A DNA stretch of 17,550 bases, taken from JBLIOB01 sp047639575. Its GTDB lineage: Bacteria > Bacteroidota > Bacteroidia > Flavobacteriales_D > Parvicellaceae. The DNA is taken from assembly GCA_047639575.1 (NCBI GenBank), contig JBLIOB010000066.1:1-17550 (forward strand). The letters run 5' to 3'. How positions within the stretch are numbered: position 1 is the first letter of the stretch; each line of letters begins with the position of its first letter. Of the stretch, positions 1 to 8,247 are shown piece by piece. The notes under the pieces were generated by a model that was given only the letters and a program-made list of their open reading frames with translations, did not search any database and had not been told where the DNA came from. Position numbers and translations under genes: made by a program.

Positions 1-1
1 A

Positions 2-1885
2 TTGAATACAAGTAGTAATATTAAAGAGGCTATTATTGTCGAAATGTGCGATTCTATTAAGCACAGAGGACCGGATGGCGAAGGTTATGCTCAATCTGCC
101 CATTTTAATTCATTGAATAAGGAATTCGAGCAAAGCTTTGAACATAAAAGAGCATTTCAACTAGGCCATAGACGTCTTTCCATTATTGATTTATCTACCT
201 CCGCTGGGCAACCAATGATAGATCAGACAGGGAAATATATATTGGTTTTCAACGGTGAAATATACAATCACGTGGAGCTGAGAAAAGAACTTGAAAAGGA
301 CGGAGTTAAATTCAGAACAAGCCATTCTGACACCGAAGTGTTGCTTAATGGTTTAATTCATGAAGGAAAATCATTTCTACAGAAGTTAAATGGAATGTTT
401 TCATTCTGTTTTATGGATTTGGAAAATGACTACACTTTGCTTGTGAGAGATAGACTAGGTATAAAACCGTTCTATTATTCGGTTATTAATGGAGCGCTTT
501 ATTTTGCCAGTGAAGTTAAAGCGCTTAGGCAGGTGGAAGGTTTTAACCTACAAATTGATGAAACGTCTTTATTCGATTATTTAGTTTTTTCGTCAGTAAA
601 AGCACCAAAAACGTTATTTCAAGGGACATTTAAACTAGAGCCAGCTCATTTAATTGAATTGAAAGGCGGAGAAATGTCAAAAAGCGAGGCCTACTGGGAT
701 TTAAAAACCATACCCAAAAGAGAGTCAAATTTTAATGATGACAAAGAGGCTTTATTAAATCATTTCGATCAAGCAGCTCAAAGAAGAATGATTGCCGATG
801 TTGAAGTAGGCGTGTTGTTATCTGGCGGAGTTGATTCCACTGCTAATTTGGGAATGTTGACGAAACATTCAAATAAACCAATAAGCGCATTTTCTATTGG
901 GTTTGACAATGAGCAAGGCTATCAGAATGAATTTGAATATGCAAGAATAGCTGCAAAACACTTTAACGCGGACTATCATGAGATTAAACTTTCGTATCAA
1001 GATTATCTGGATGATTTATTAGCAACAGTGGGCTTTCAAGATATGCCGATTGCGGACTCAGCTAATGCCATGATTTATAGAATCGCAGCAAAAGCAAAGG
1101 AATCAGGTATAACCGTTCTACTTGGCGGAGAAGGTGCTGATGAACTCCTAATAGGATACAGCTATTGGTCATTTGCAGCAAAGTATCAATCACTTCTAAA
1201 AGATTCAAAGTCAAAAGCCGCATTAATATCAGGGTTTCATTCTTTACCAGGCTTAAATAAAAAAAGGGCTGTCTATCGTGATTGGTATCCAAAGACCAAA
1301 CAAGGATATACTCACTTTACTGGTGGAACAGAAACGAGAACTCCCGAAGCCGCTCGAAAGCTTTTAAATCCTGATATTCAAAAAAGGCTTAGCTCGTATT
1401 CGCCTTTAGATCAGATTCAAAAAATGTACAATGAATTTCAAGGGGCAGGAGAATATGATTATTATGACTGGATGACCTATCTGGACCTGAATCATAGATT
1501 GCCTGAACTGCTTTTAGCGAGATTAGATCGAATGTCAATGGGAGCGTCAATTGAAGGAAGAGTACCTTTTTTAGATCATGAATTTGCAGAATTTTGTTTT
1601 TCAATGCCAAGTGAGCATAAATTTCAAAATGAAACAGAGAAATATATATTGAAAAAATCATTCGAAGGGATGATACCAAATGAAATATTATATAGGCCTA
1701 AGGCTGGTTTTCAATTACCACTGAATCAAATAATGATGAGTAAGAAGGAGGAACTAAATCAAGAGCTAATCTGTGCAAATAAAGAATTTGGCATGTTTGC
1801 TGAAGCATCATCACTGTCGGATGAGTCAAACGGGCATCAAAACTATAATTTGGCTAATTTATCCATCTGGGCCAACCAGTTATAA
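2..1885 (+). CDS. asnB: Asparagine-synthetase-type glutamine amidotransferase, 5' end truncated by the window
   Basis: This enzyme family uses glutamine-derived ammonia and ATP to amidate a carboxylate, classically aspartate to asparagine. In polysaccharide loci, family members are also proposed to amidate sugar acids. The window begins inside the gene: the visible part starts just before HRGPDG (residues 21-26 of the visible frame), and the usual MCGI start with the catalytic Cys must lie upstream. Amidotransferase-domain motifs follow: HRRLSIIDLS, FNGEIYNH, SDTEVLL and RDRLGIKP. The ATP pyrophosphatase loop SGGVDS is at visible residues 274-279. GEGADELLIGY and LDRMSM...EGRVPFLDHE complete the synthetase domain. 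There are 627 residues in view, which is full family length apart from roughly ten or more N-terminal residues. About 15-20 extra residues lie between HRGPDG and HRRLSI compared with the second copy at 6373-8247. The true substrate is inferred, not seen. Confidence 0.93.
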   Translation: MNTSSNIKEAIIVEMCDSIKHRGPDGEGYAQSAHFNSLNKEFEQSFEHKRAFQLGHRRLSIIDLSTSAGQPMIDQTGKYILVFNGEIYNHVELRKELEKDGVKFRTSHSDTEVLLNGLIHEGKSFLQKLNGMFSFCFMDLENDYTLLVRDRLGIKPFYYSVINGALYFASEVKALRQVEGFNLQIDETSLFDYLVFSSVKAPKTLFQGTFKLEPAHLIELKGGEMSKSEAYWDLKTIPKRESNFNDDKEALLNHFDQAAQRRMIADVEVGVLLSGGVDSTANLGMLTKHSNKPISAFSIGFDNEQGYQNEFEYARIAAKHFNADYHEIKLSYQDYLDDLLATVGFQDMPIADSANAMIYRIAAKAKESGITVLLGGEGADELLIGYSYWSFAAKYQSLLKDSKSKAALISGFHSLPGLNKKRAVYRDWYPKTKQGYTHFTGGTETRTPEAARKLLNPDIQKRLSSYSPLDQIQKMYNEFQGAGEYDYYDWMTYLDLNHRLPELLLARLDRMSMGASIEGRVPFLDHEFAEFCFSMPSEHKFQNETEKYILKKSFEGMIPNEILYRPKAGFQLPLNQIMMSKKEELNQELICANKEFGMFAEASSLSDESNGHQNYNLANLSIWANQL

Positions 1886-1912
1886 GCATGGAAGCCGTGC
1901 TGGTCAATAAAA

Positions 1913-1939
1913 CGCTAAATATGCGCTACATATTCAGCG
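1913..1939 (+). other. Intergenic imperfect hairpin between asnB copy 1 and wecB
   Basis: The 76-base gap between the amidotransferase and the epimerase holds an 11-base inverted repeat (arms 1913-1923 and 1929-1939, loop CGCTA) with one mismatched position. A smaller 6-bp hairpin with one G-U pair (1885-1901) begins at the last base of the preceding stop codon. Neither is followed by a T-run, so they are not standard intrinsic terminators. They could stabilise or process the operon mRNA, or be chance. This is the longest untranslated gap in the operon. Confidence 0.35.
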
Positions 1940-1961
1940 ATCCTAATAACTTTACATTTAA

Positions 1962-3050
1962 ATGAAGCGAATATTAATCATAGTTGGAACTAGGCCGAAT
2001 TTCATTAAAGTCACTCGGTTTAAAAAAGTAGCAGAAAGCTACGAAGGAGTCGAAGTAAAAATCGTTCATACTGGGCAGCATTATGATAAAAACATGGCCG
2101 ATGTGTTTTTTACTCAGTTTGGATTGGAGCCTGATTATTTTCTTAGTGTCGGCTCGGCTTCCCCAAACACTCAAATGGCCAAAATTATGCTAGGCCTCGA
2201 AGAGTTAATTACTAATGAGTTTCAGCCAGATCTGTTAATTGTCCCAGGAGATGTCAACTCTACTTTTGCAGCAGCGTTAACGGCCAACAAAATGGGTATA
2301 AAGATAGCACATCTAGAATCTGGTCTAAGATCACTAGATAGAGAAATGCCTGAAGAGATAAATCGAATATTAACGGATGAAATTTCAGACCATTATTTTG
2401 TAACAGAGCAAAGCGGGATTGATAATCTCGAAAAAGAAGCAAAATGTGGTAAGGTGCATTTTGTGGGTAATACCATGATCGATACGTTAGTCGGATTTGA
2501 AGATCAAATCCAGGCAAGTGAGATATTAAATGACAATCAGTTAGAACCAAGTAAATATGTTCTAATGACAATCCATCGACCTAGTAATGTTGATTCTCGA
2601 GAAGGAGTGGACACTTTGCTAAGTTTGATTTTAGGACTTTCAAAAAAGTATAAAATTGTTTTTCCAATACATCCGAGGACTACCGCCAGAATTGAAGAGT
2701 GCGGCTTGATGTCCAAATTCGATGAGATTGAAAACTTAATAACCAAGGGTCCTATGGGCTATTTTGAGTTTCAAAAATTAATAAAGCATGCAGCATTTAT
2801 TCTAACTGATTCAGGGGGAATTCAAGAAGAAAGTACATTTAGACAAGTGCCTTGTTTGACCTTGAGAAAAAATACTGAACGGCCTAGTACGGTTGAAATT
2901 GGGTCTAATACTTTAGTGGATTTTGATTTAACTGAGTTGAATTCGAATATCGAAAAGATAGAAAATGGCACCTACAAAAAAGGAAAAGTGCCAGATCTTT
3001 GGGATGGAAAAACCACGGAACGAATTATGGAAATAATATTGAATGCGTAA
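1962..3050 (+). CDS. wecB: UDP-N-acetylglucosamine 2-epimerase (non-hydrolysing)
   Basis: This cytoplasmic enzyme interconverts UDP-GlcNAc and UDP-ManNAc, supplying ManNAc-type sugars to surface glycans. The protein is 362 residues, the normal family length, with a GT-B-like fold. Visible motifs are GTRPNFIK (9-16), HTGQHYD (36-42), PGDVNST (95-101), HLESGLRS (117-124), MPEEINR (129-135), TIHR (203-206), GPMGYFEF, TDSGGIQEES and LRKNTERPSTVE. D97, E119, E131 or E132, and H205 match the positions of the residues reported as catalytic in E. coli WecB. The ATG start puts the nucleotide-binding GTRP motif at the expected distance from the N-terminus. The gene sits 76 bases after the first amidotransferase and 25 bases before the polymerase gene, on the same strand. 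No ManNAc dehydrogenase is present in the window, so the fate of UDP-ManNAc is unknown. The family assignment is firm. Confidence 0.95.
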   Translation: MKRILIIVGTRPNFIKVTRFKKVAESYEGVEVKIVHTGQHYDKNMADVFFTQFGLEPDYFLSVGSASPNTQMAKIMLGLEELITNEFQPDLLIVPGDVNSTFAAALTANKMGIKIAHLESGLRSLDREMPEEINRILTDEISDHYFVTEQSGIDNLEKEAKCGKVHFVGNTMIDTLVGFEDQIQASEILNDNQLEPSKYVLMTIHRPSNVDSREGVDTLLSLILGLSKKYKIVFPIHPRTTARIEECGLMSKFDEIENLITKGPMGYFEFQKLIKHAAFILTDSGGIQEESTFRQVPCLTLRKNTERPSTVEIGSNTLVDFDLTELNSNIEKIENGTYKKGKVPDLWDGKTTERIMEIILNA

Positions 3051-3075
3051 TTTTCTTTAAATTATATAAGAAGGG

Positions 3076-4401
3076 GTGAGTATACTATCAGTATTTAAAA
3101 ATCAGTGGTCCTTGTATCTCATCTTAATAGTTTGGATGGTGATGAGTTCCTTTTTTTCACCATTTTCTTTTTTAATTTTGCCGTTTGCATTCTATCTGAT
3201 TCAAAGCAAGAGGTATTCGGAAGTTTTAATCACGATATTTTTTACGCTAATCCTTTCTGACAGTCTTTCTGAATCTTTGGTCTGGGCAAAAAGTTTTAAA
3301 CCAATATTGATCATTTTTGCAGGTCTTGTTTATGTTCTAAAGTTTAAAACATTTGAGGCCAAAAACCCCTTGCTCAAATACTTTATTCCATTTTTAGTTG
3401 TAGCTGTTTTTTGCATCGGTTTTTCCCCTATTGTGGCTACAGCATTTCAAAAAACGCTATCATATTTTATAGTTTTATTGATTGTTCCAACCTTTGTTTT
3501 GGAAGGTTATAAAGACCATGGTTATAGGTTTTTAAAAGAAATTATCGTTTTTAGCATGGCTATTATTGTTGTTGGATACGTATATAAATTCGTCAACTAT
3601 GATCTTGCAGCTTCCGTGGGGCACGGGGGCAGAATAAGAGGTTTTTTTGGAAACCCCAATGGGCTTGGTTTGTACCTTATCGTTTCGGCCATTTTGTTGG
3701 TTGTCGTGAGATCCCTATCTAAAGACTGCGTGTCAATCACTGAGTACTTTGCATTCATTATTATAATTCTTTTTGTGGCCTATGCTTCAGGTTCTAGAAC
3801 GGCTTTGTTGTCTATTTTATCATTGCTTTTTACCATTCGAATTTTTAAATTATCAATCTGGATTGGGTTAATTGTTTTCTTGTCAATAGTTGTTGCTTAT
3901 GAGTTTTTATTTCAATCGGTCCTTGGTGTCGCTATAGGACTTGGGTTGTCTGATGACCTAAGACTTGATAAAATTGAAGATGGTTCGGGACGTTTAATTG
4001 CGTGGCAATTTGCATGGGAAGAAGTAAAAAAGTCGGTTTTTATTGGAAAGGGATTTGGGTACGATGTTAAATTAATGCAGGATAATGCACCAGTTCTTTC
4101 TAGGCTAGGTCACGAAGGCGGAGTGCATAATACTTACTTAATTTTGTGGTTGAACACAGGTATAGTAGGAGTGTTGATGTTTTTCAGGGCAATTATTTTA
4201 TTAATCATAGAAGGTTCTAAAAAATCATATGTTTCAATTCCGGTTTTACTTGCCGTGGGTGTATCTATAATTTTTGAACCTTGGTTGGCAGCGTCTCTCA
4301 ATCCTTACACGTCCATGTTTCTTATAGCGCTAACGATTTTGGTGTCACCACTTATAATTCCTCAAAATGATGAAGACGAAGTTGAAGAAATTAACGAGTA
4401 A
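3076..4401 (+). CDS. O-antigen polymerase/ligase-like membrane protein (Wzy_C family), GTG start
   Basis: This inner-membrane protein, 441 residues, has roughly ten or more hydrophobic segments. It resembles the O-antigen ligase/polymerase superfamily, which polymerises lipid-linked repeat units (Wzy) or ligates glycan to lipid A (WaaL) on the periplasmic side. Family-typical elements are GFFGNPNGLGLYL (about 190-202), ASGSRTALLS, SGRLIAW (304-310, including R306) and a large periplasmic loop ending in VHNTYLILWLNTGI (H351 onward). The start is GTG at 3076: an in-frame stop lies at 3067-3069, and starting at the next ATG (3136) would cut the first membrane helix. Purine-rich AAGAAGGGG abuts the start. 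The acidic C-terminal tail overlaps the next gene by 35 bases, which implies translational coupling. In this operon a Wzy-type polymerase role is more likely than ligase, but sequence alone does not separate them. Confidence 0.88.
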   Translation: MSILSVFKNQWSLYLILIVWMVMSSFFSPFSFLILPFAFYLIQSKRYSEVLITIFFTLILSDSLSESLVWAKSFKPILIIFAGLVYVLKFKTFEAKNPLLKYFIPFLVVAVFCIGFSPIVATAFQKTLSYFIVLLIVPTFVLEGYKDHGYRFLKEIIVFSMAIIVVGYVYKFVNYDLAASVGHGGRIRGFFGNPNGLGLYLIVSAILLVVVRSLSKDCVSITEYFAFIIIILFVAYASGSRTALLSILSLLFTIRIFKLSIWIGLIVFLSIVVAYEFLFQSVLGVAIGLGLSDDLRLDKIEDGSGRLIAWQFAWEEVKKSVFIGKGFGYDVKLMQDNAPVLSRLGHEGGVHNTYLILWLNTGIVGVLMFFRAIILLIIEGSKKSYVSIPVLLAVGVSIIFEPWLAASLNPYTSMFLIALTILVSPLIIPQNDEDEVEEINE

Positions 4402-5290
4402 AAAATTACTAATAGTTATTTTTGCGCTTCTCCTTATAGGGGAGTTGTTTAGCCGTTTTTATTTGGGCTTAGGAGAATCCTATACTTATGAGGAGAATGA
4501 TAAGTATGAGTACTTTCCTACCGCAAATCTGAATATTTCTAGGTTCGGAAATAATATTCAAACCAATAATATGGGGATGAGATGTGCTAAAATAGATACA
4601 TCAAAAAGAACCATATTAAAAATTGGAGACTCCGTTATTAATGGTGGACCCCATGTTTCAAATTCGGAATTGTCGTCAAATTTGGTAGAGAAAGACCTGA
4701 ATAAAAACGAAGAAGAATTTCAAGTGCTAAATGTGTCTGCGGGTAGCTGGGGTCCAGATAACGCGTTCGCCTACGTAAGAGAACATGGACATTTCGATTG
4801 TGAACTTATGGTGTTAGTGTTTAGTAGTCATGATTTTCATGATAACATGCATCATCGAGAAGTTGTTGGTGTGCACACAAGCTGGCCAAAGAATCAGCCA
4901 TTATCAGCCTCAACTGATTTATTTGGCAACTATATCTGGCCAAAGGTTCGGTATTTCTTGGGAGAAGAAGAGTTTGCATACTTAGACGGAGTTGATGATT
5001 CAAAAATAAACCCAGGGTGGATGCAATTTTTTAATTATGTCACTGAACATAAGATTCCATACCTTCTATATATTCATCCAGAGAAAGAGGAAGTGATTAA
5101 TGGCTCTTTTAATACCATTGGTATAGAATTGCTAGCGTATCTAGGTGAAAACAAGATACCATTCCAGAATGGTTTAAAACTTGGAATGAAGGTATCTTCA
5201 TATAGAGATAATATTCACCTGAATGCGGACGGACAAAAACAATTATTTTCAAATTTATTGCCAGAAGTTAAAGGGAAACTTAATTTATAG
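4367..5290 (+). CDS. Membrane-anchored SGNH/GDSL-hydrolase-like protein
   Basis: The protein is 307 residues. A basic N-terminus (KLKKLTSKK) is followed by one hydrophobic segment (about residues 14-30), suggesting an inner-membrane anchor with a periplasmic domain. A pre-domain (YEYFPTANLNISRFGNNIQTNNMGMR) resembles that of SGNH proteins found in exopolysaccharide loci. Block I is KIGDS with candidate nucleophile Ser89. Block II is NVSAGSWG with Gly126. Block V is DNIHLN with Asp281 and His284. At the block III position, where GxND would supply the oxyanion-hole Asn, the sequence reads SSHDFHDN (His155-Asp156), so that Asn may be missing. Members of this superfamily act as O-acetyl esterases or, in the AlgJ/AlgX group, O-acetyltransferases, so glycan deacylation or acylation is a reasonable inference. 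The gene overlaps the polymerase gene by 35 bases. A second ATG at 4370 is equally possible as start. Confidence 0.8.
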   Translation: MMKTKLKKLTSKKLLIVIFALLLIGELFSRFYLGLGESYTYEENDKYEYFPTANLNISRFGNNIQTNNMGMRCAKIDTSKRTILKIGDSVINGGPHVSNSELSSNLVEKDLNKNEEEFQVLNVSAGSWGPDNAFAYVREHGHFDCELMVLVFSSHDFHDNMHHREVVGVHTSWPKNQPLSASTDLFGNYIWPKVRYFLGEEEFAYLDGVDDSKINPGWMQFFNYVTEHKIPYLLYIHPEKEEVINGSFNTIGIELLAYLGENKIPFQNGLKLGMKVSSYRDNIHLNADGQKQLFSNLLPEVKGKLNL

Positions 5291-5323
5291 ATGAGAATTT
5301 TAAAAAAATTAAAATTTTAATTC

Positions 5324-6373
5324 ATGTCAGAATCAAGGTCCATTGTTTTCTTGTATTCTGAATTGGCAACTTATTTTTTAAGTTGTGTTTCAGCTTTGGC
5401 AGATTCTTATTCTGGTGCTGTGTATGTAATTCATTGGCCTGTAAATCCAGAAGCACCGTTTAAATTTAATTTCCCTTCAAACGTTTCTTTTATTGAGAAG
5501 AAAGAAGTGGCCGACTTGCAAACATATGTAGCAGATAAAAATCCAGAAGTCATTGTGTCTATTGGATGGATGGATAAGGATTATGTGAGTATTTGCAAGC
5601 ACTTCAATACCACGGTTAAGACTGTCGTTACGATGGATAATCAATGGGAGGGAAGCCTGAAACAAAAGATTGCATGTAAAGTGAGCAGATGGGTTTTACG
5701 AAATAAGTTTCAATACATATGGGTGCCGGGAAAACCTCAAAAAATATTTGCCGAAAAGTTGGGTTTTAAAAAAATACTGCTTAATTATTACTGTGCTGAT
5801 GTAGCTCATTTTGATGGTTATTATCAAAAACAAAAAATTGAGAAGCATAAAGAAATGCCTAGGAAATTTCTATTTGTTGGAAGGTACATGGCGCATAAAG
5901 GTATTTATGAAATGTGGTCGGCTTTTGCCAAAGCAAATGCAAAAACAGCTGAAAAATGGGAGCTTTGGTGCTTGGGAACGGGTGATGAATATGAAGACAA
6001 GATTGAAGCACATAATTTAACTCATTTTGGTTTTGTACAACCAGCCGAATTAGCCGAATATCTTGAAAAAACAGCAGTTTTTGTCCTTCCAAGTAGGTTC
6101 GAGCCTTGGGGAGTTGTAGTGCATGAATATGCTGTTGCCGGTTTTCCTATTATTTCAACAGACGCGGTGGGCGCGGCTAGTTCATTTGTAGAATCAGAAT
6201 CAAATGGATTTGTTTATCCAGCTGGAGATGAACAAGAATTAGAGGCGTGCTTCGATAAGATTATTAACTTGAGCCAAAGTGAACTAATTGAAATGGCCAT
6301 TAAGAGTCACGAAATTGGTATGCGCCTTACGCCTCAAATTTGGGCTAACGAATTAAAAAGTATTCTAGATTAA
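5324..6373 (+). CDS. Glycosyltransferase family 4 (GT-B fold)
   Basis: This 349-residue protein is predicted to be a cytoplasmic, retaining glycosyltransferase that adds one sugar to the lipid-linked repeat unit. The C-terminal nucleotide-sugar-binding half is clear. FLFVGRYMAHKG (about 184-195) is the start of the second Rossmann domain. PSRFEPWGVVVHEYAVAG contains the EX7E pair E260 and E268, and NGFVYPAGD follows. The N-terminal acceptor domain is less typical: it lacks the glycine-rich loop often seen at the start of GT4 enzymes and instead has FLYSELATYFLSC. The specific sugar cannot be predicted. The stop and the next start share one base (TAATG), so translation of the following amidotransferase is probably coupled to this gene. 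Confidence 0.9.
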   Translation: MSESRSIVFLYSELATYFLSCVSALADSYSGAVYVIHWPVNPEAPFKFNFPSNVSFIEKKEVADLQTYVADKNPEVIVSIGWMDKDYVSICKHFNTTVKTVVTMDNQWEGSLKQKIACKVSRWVLRNKFQYIWVPGKPQKIFAEKLGFKKILLNYYCADVAHFDGYYQKQKIEKHKEMPRKFLFVGRYMAHKGIYEMWSAFAKANAKTAEKWELWCLGTGDEYEDKIEAHNLTHFGFVQPAELAEYLEKTAVFVLPSRFEPWGVVVHEYAVAGFPIISTDAVGAASSFVESESNGFVYPAGDEQELEACFDKIINLSQSELIEMAIKSHEIGMRLTPQIWANELKSILD

Positions 6374-8247
6374 TGTGCGGAATAGTAGGAATAGTTGGTT
6401 TAAAGCAGATTGAAAACCCAGAAGAGGTTGTAAACCGGATGGTTCAAAAAATGAAACATCGAGGACCAAATGATACATCCGTTATGAGAAAGGATGAGGT
6501 GGTTTTAGGACATGCCCGACTTTCAATAATAGACCTTGGGGAACAATCGAACCAGCCATTTGTAAGTTCTGATGGCAGATATACAATTGCTTTCAATGGA
6601 GAAATCTATAACTATTTAGAATTAAAAAAAGAGCTTGACTATCCTTTTATAACTAGCTCAGATACGGAGGTCTTGTTAGCTTCTTTTATAAAATGGGGAA
6701 AGGACTGTTGTCGTATGCTTAACGGTATGTTCGCTTTTGCAATATACGATGCAGAGACTAACGAAGTATTTGTAGCTAGAGATCGCATGGGGATAAAGCC
6801 TTTGTATTTCTGTAATGGAAAAGATAATTTTGTTTTTGCTTCAGAAATACGCTCTTTACTTGAATGTCCGGTTGTTCCTAGGAAATTATGTCAAGATGCT
6901 TTAGTAGATTATCTGCGGTATCAAACAGTTCAAGCTCCAAATACGATTATTAAGGATGTTGAAATGCTTCCACCTGGTCATTTTATTAAAATTTCCCCTG
7001 ACGAAGTAGAGATAGGTAAATACTGGGACATAGTTGAAAACATTGACCAGCAGGCGGTTAAAATGACTCGGGAGGAAATCAAATCTGAGGTACGTTCTAA
7101 ATTATTGACTGCCGTTGATCGAAGATTAGTTGCGGACGTACCATTCGGAGCTTTTTTAAGTGGAGGAATTGATTCAAGTGCATTAGTTGGCTTGATGAGC
7201 CAGAAAACAGATCAAGTAAAGACTTTTTCCGTTACGTTTCAAGAAGAAGAGTTTAGTGAAGCAAAATATGCTCGAATGGTTGCCGAGAAATTTTCCACTG
7301 ATCACACCGAAATAAAATTATCTCCTGAAGAGTTCTTAAAAGATTTACCAAATGCACTTTCTGCTATGGATCACCCGAGCGGAGATGGTCCAAATACGTA
7401 CATAGTATCAAAGGCTACTAAAGAGGCCGGTGTTACAATGGTTCTTTCGGGGTTAGGCGGGGATGAATTATTCGCAGGCTACGATATTTTCAAAAGGTCT
7501 GCAGAACTGCATGACAAGAGATGGTTAAGTAGTTTCCCTAAATTTATCCGAAAAGGAATTGGAACGAGTCAGAAAATATTAAAACCTTCAGTAGCCAGCA
7601 ACAAGATTCACGAGATCTTGAAAGCTGACAAAATGCATTTTGAATTTACTTATCCAATTTCAAGACAAGTGTTACTGGATAATCAAATTTTGAAATTGTT
7701 GAAACATAATCAATTACCAGCTAATTGGGTGTTTGAAACTGTTAATGACCTTGTTGGAGAAAAAAGTTCGGGGATTAAGTTGCCACTATTAAGTAAAGTG
7801 TCCGTAGCTGAAATTAGCACTTATATGCAAAATGTCTTACTTAGAGACACGGATCAAATGTCTATGAACTCCTCATTAGAAGTGAGAGTTCCCTTCTTAG
7901 ATCATGAACTGGTTGAATTTGCATTAGGTATTCCAGATATTCAGAAGTACCCTAAGTTCCCAAAAGAACTCTTAGTGGAATCTCTTGGTGATTTGCTTCC
8001 AGATGAAATAGTACATCGGCCAAAAATGGGTTTTGTATTGCCTTGGGAAAAATGGATGAAAGGCGAATTAAAATCCTTTTGCGAGGATCGGCTAATGTCC
8101 TTAGCGGAAAAGCCATTTTTTAATAAAGGTGAACTGGAGTCGCTTTGGAATAGATTTTTACAAGGAGACAAAGAAATAACATGGTCAAGACTTTGGTATT
8201 TAGTTGTGCTCGAAAACTGGATGGTGGAAAATAAAATTGAATACTAA
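6373..8247 (+). CDS. asnB: Asparagine synthase (glutamine-hydrolysing), second copy in the operon
   Basis: This is a complete 624-residue enzyme. After removal of Met, Cys2 of MCGIVGIVG is the N-terminal nucleophile that hydrolyses glutamine. HRGPN (29-33), GHARLSIIDLG, FNGEIYNY, SDTEVLL and RDRMGIKPLYF complete the amidotransferase domain. The ATP-binding SGGIDSS begins at residue 263, followed by DHPSGDGPNTY, LSGLGGDELFAGY and LRDTDQMSM...EVRVPFLDHE in the synthetase domain. The HPSGDGPNTY and GLGGDELFAGY segments differ from the first copy (PIADSANAMIY and GEGADELLIGY), so the two are diverged paralogues, not a recent duplication. Its position between two glycosyltransferase genes suggests a role in glycan modification, for example amidation of a uronic acid, rather than bulk asparagine supply. 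That role is inference. Its start is coupled to the upstream gene by a 1-base overlap. Confidence 0.95.
   Translation: MCGIVGIVGLKQIENPEEVVNRMVQKMKHRGPNDTSVMRKDEVVLGHARLSIIDLGEQSNQPFVSSDGRYTIAFNGEIYNYLELKKELDYPFITSSDTEVLLASFIKWGKDCCRMLNGMFAFAIYDAETNEVFVARDRMGIKPLYFCNGKDNFVFASEIRSLLECPVVPRKLCQDALVDYLRYQTVQAPNTIIKDVEMLPPGHFIKISPDEVEIGKYWDIVENIDQQAVKMTREEIKSEVRSKLLTAVDRRLVADVPFGAFLSGGIDSSALVGLMSQKTDQVKTFSVTFQEEEFSEAKYARMVAEKFSTDHTEIKLSPEEFLKDLPNALSAMDHPSGDGPNTYIVSKATKEAGVTMVLSGLGGDELFAGYDIFKRSAELHDKRWLSSFPKFIRKGIGTSQKILKPSVASNKIHEILKADKMHFEFTYPISRQVLLDNQILKLLKHNQLPANWVFETVNDLVGEKSSGIKLPLLSKVSVAEISTYMQNVLLRDTDQMSMNSSLEVRVPFLDHELVEFALGIPDIQKYPKFPKELLVESLGDLLPDEIVHRPKMGFVLPWEKWMKGELKSFCEDRLMSLAEKPFFNKGELESLWNRFLQGDKEITWSRLWYLVVLENWMVENKIEY

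Noticed and set aside
1389..1679. Minus-strand open frame of 96 codons inside the first amidotransferase gene, and similar antisense frames elsewhere (for example 2260-2571 and 15767-16060).
   Set aside because: All are fully antisense to well-supported genes with strong family motifs, and show no start context or protein features of their own.
5291..5320. Nine-codon open frame (MRILKKLKF) starting directly after the stop of the SGNH gene and before the GT4 gene.
   Set aside because: It is AT-only apart from three bases and has no ribosome-binding context; the A/T inverted repeat it contains (5296-5303 with 5309-5316) is explained by composition. I see no support for a leader peptide.
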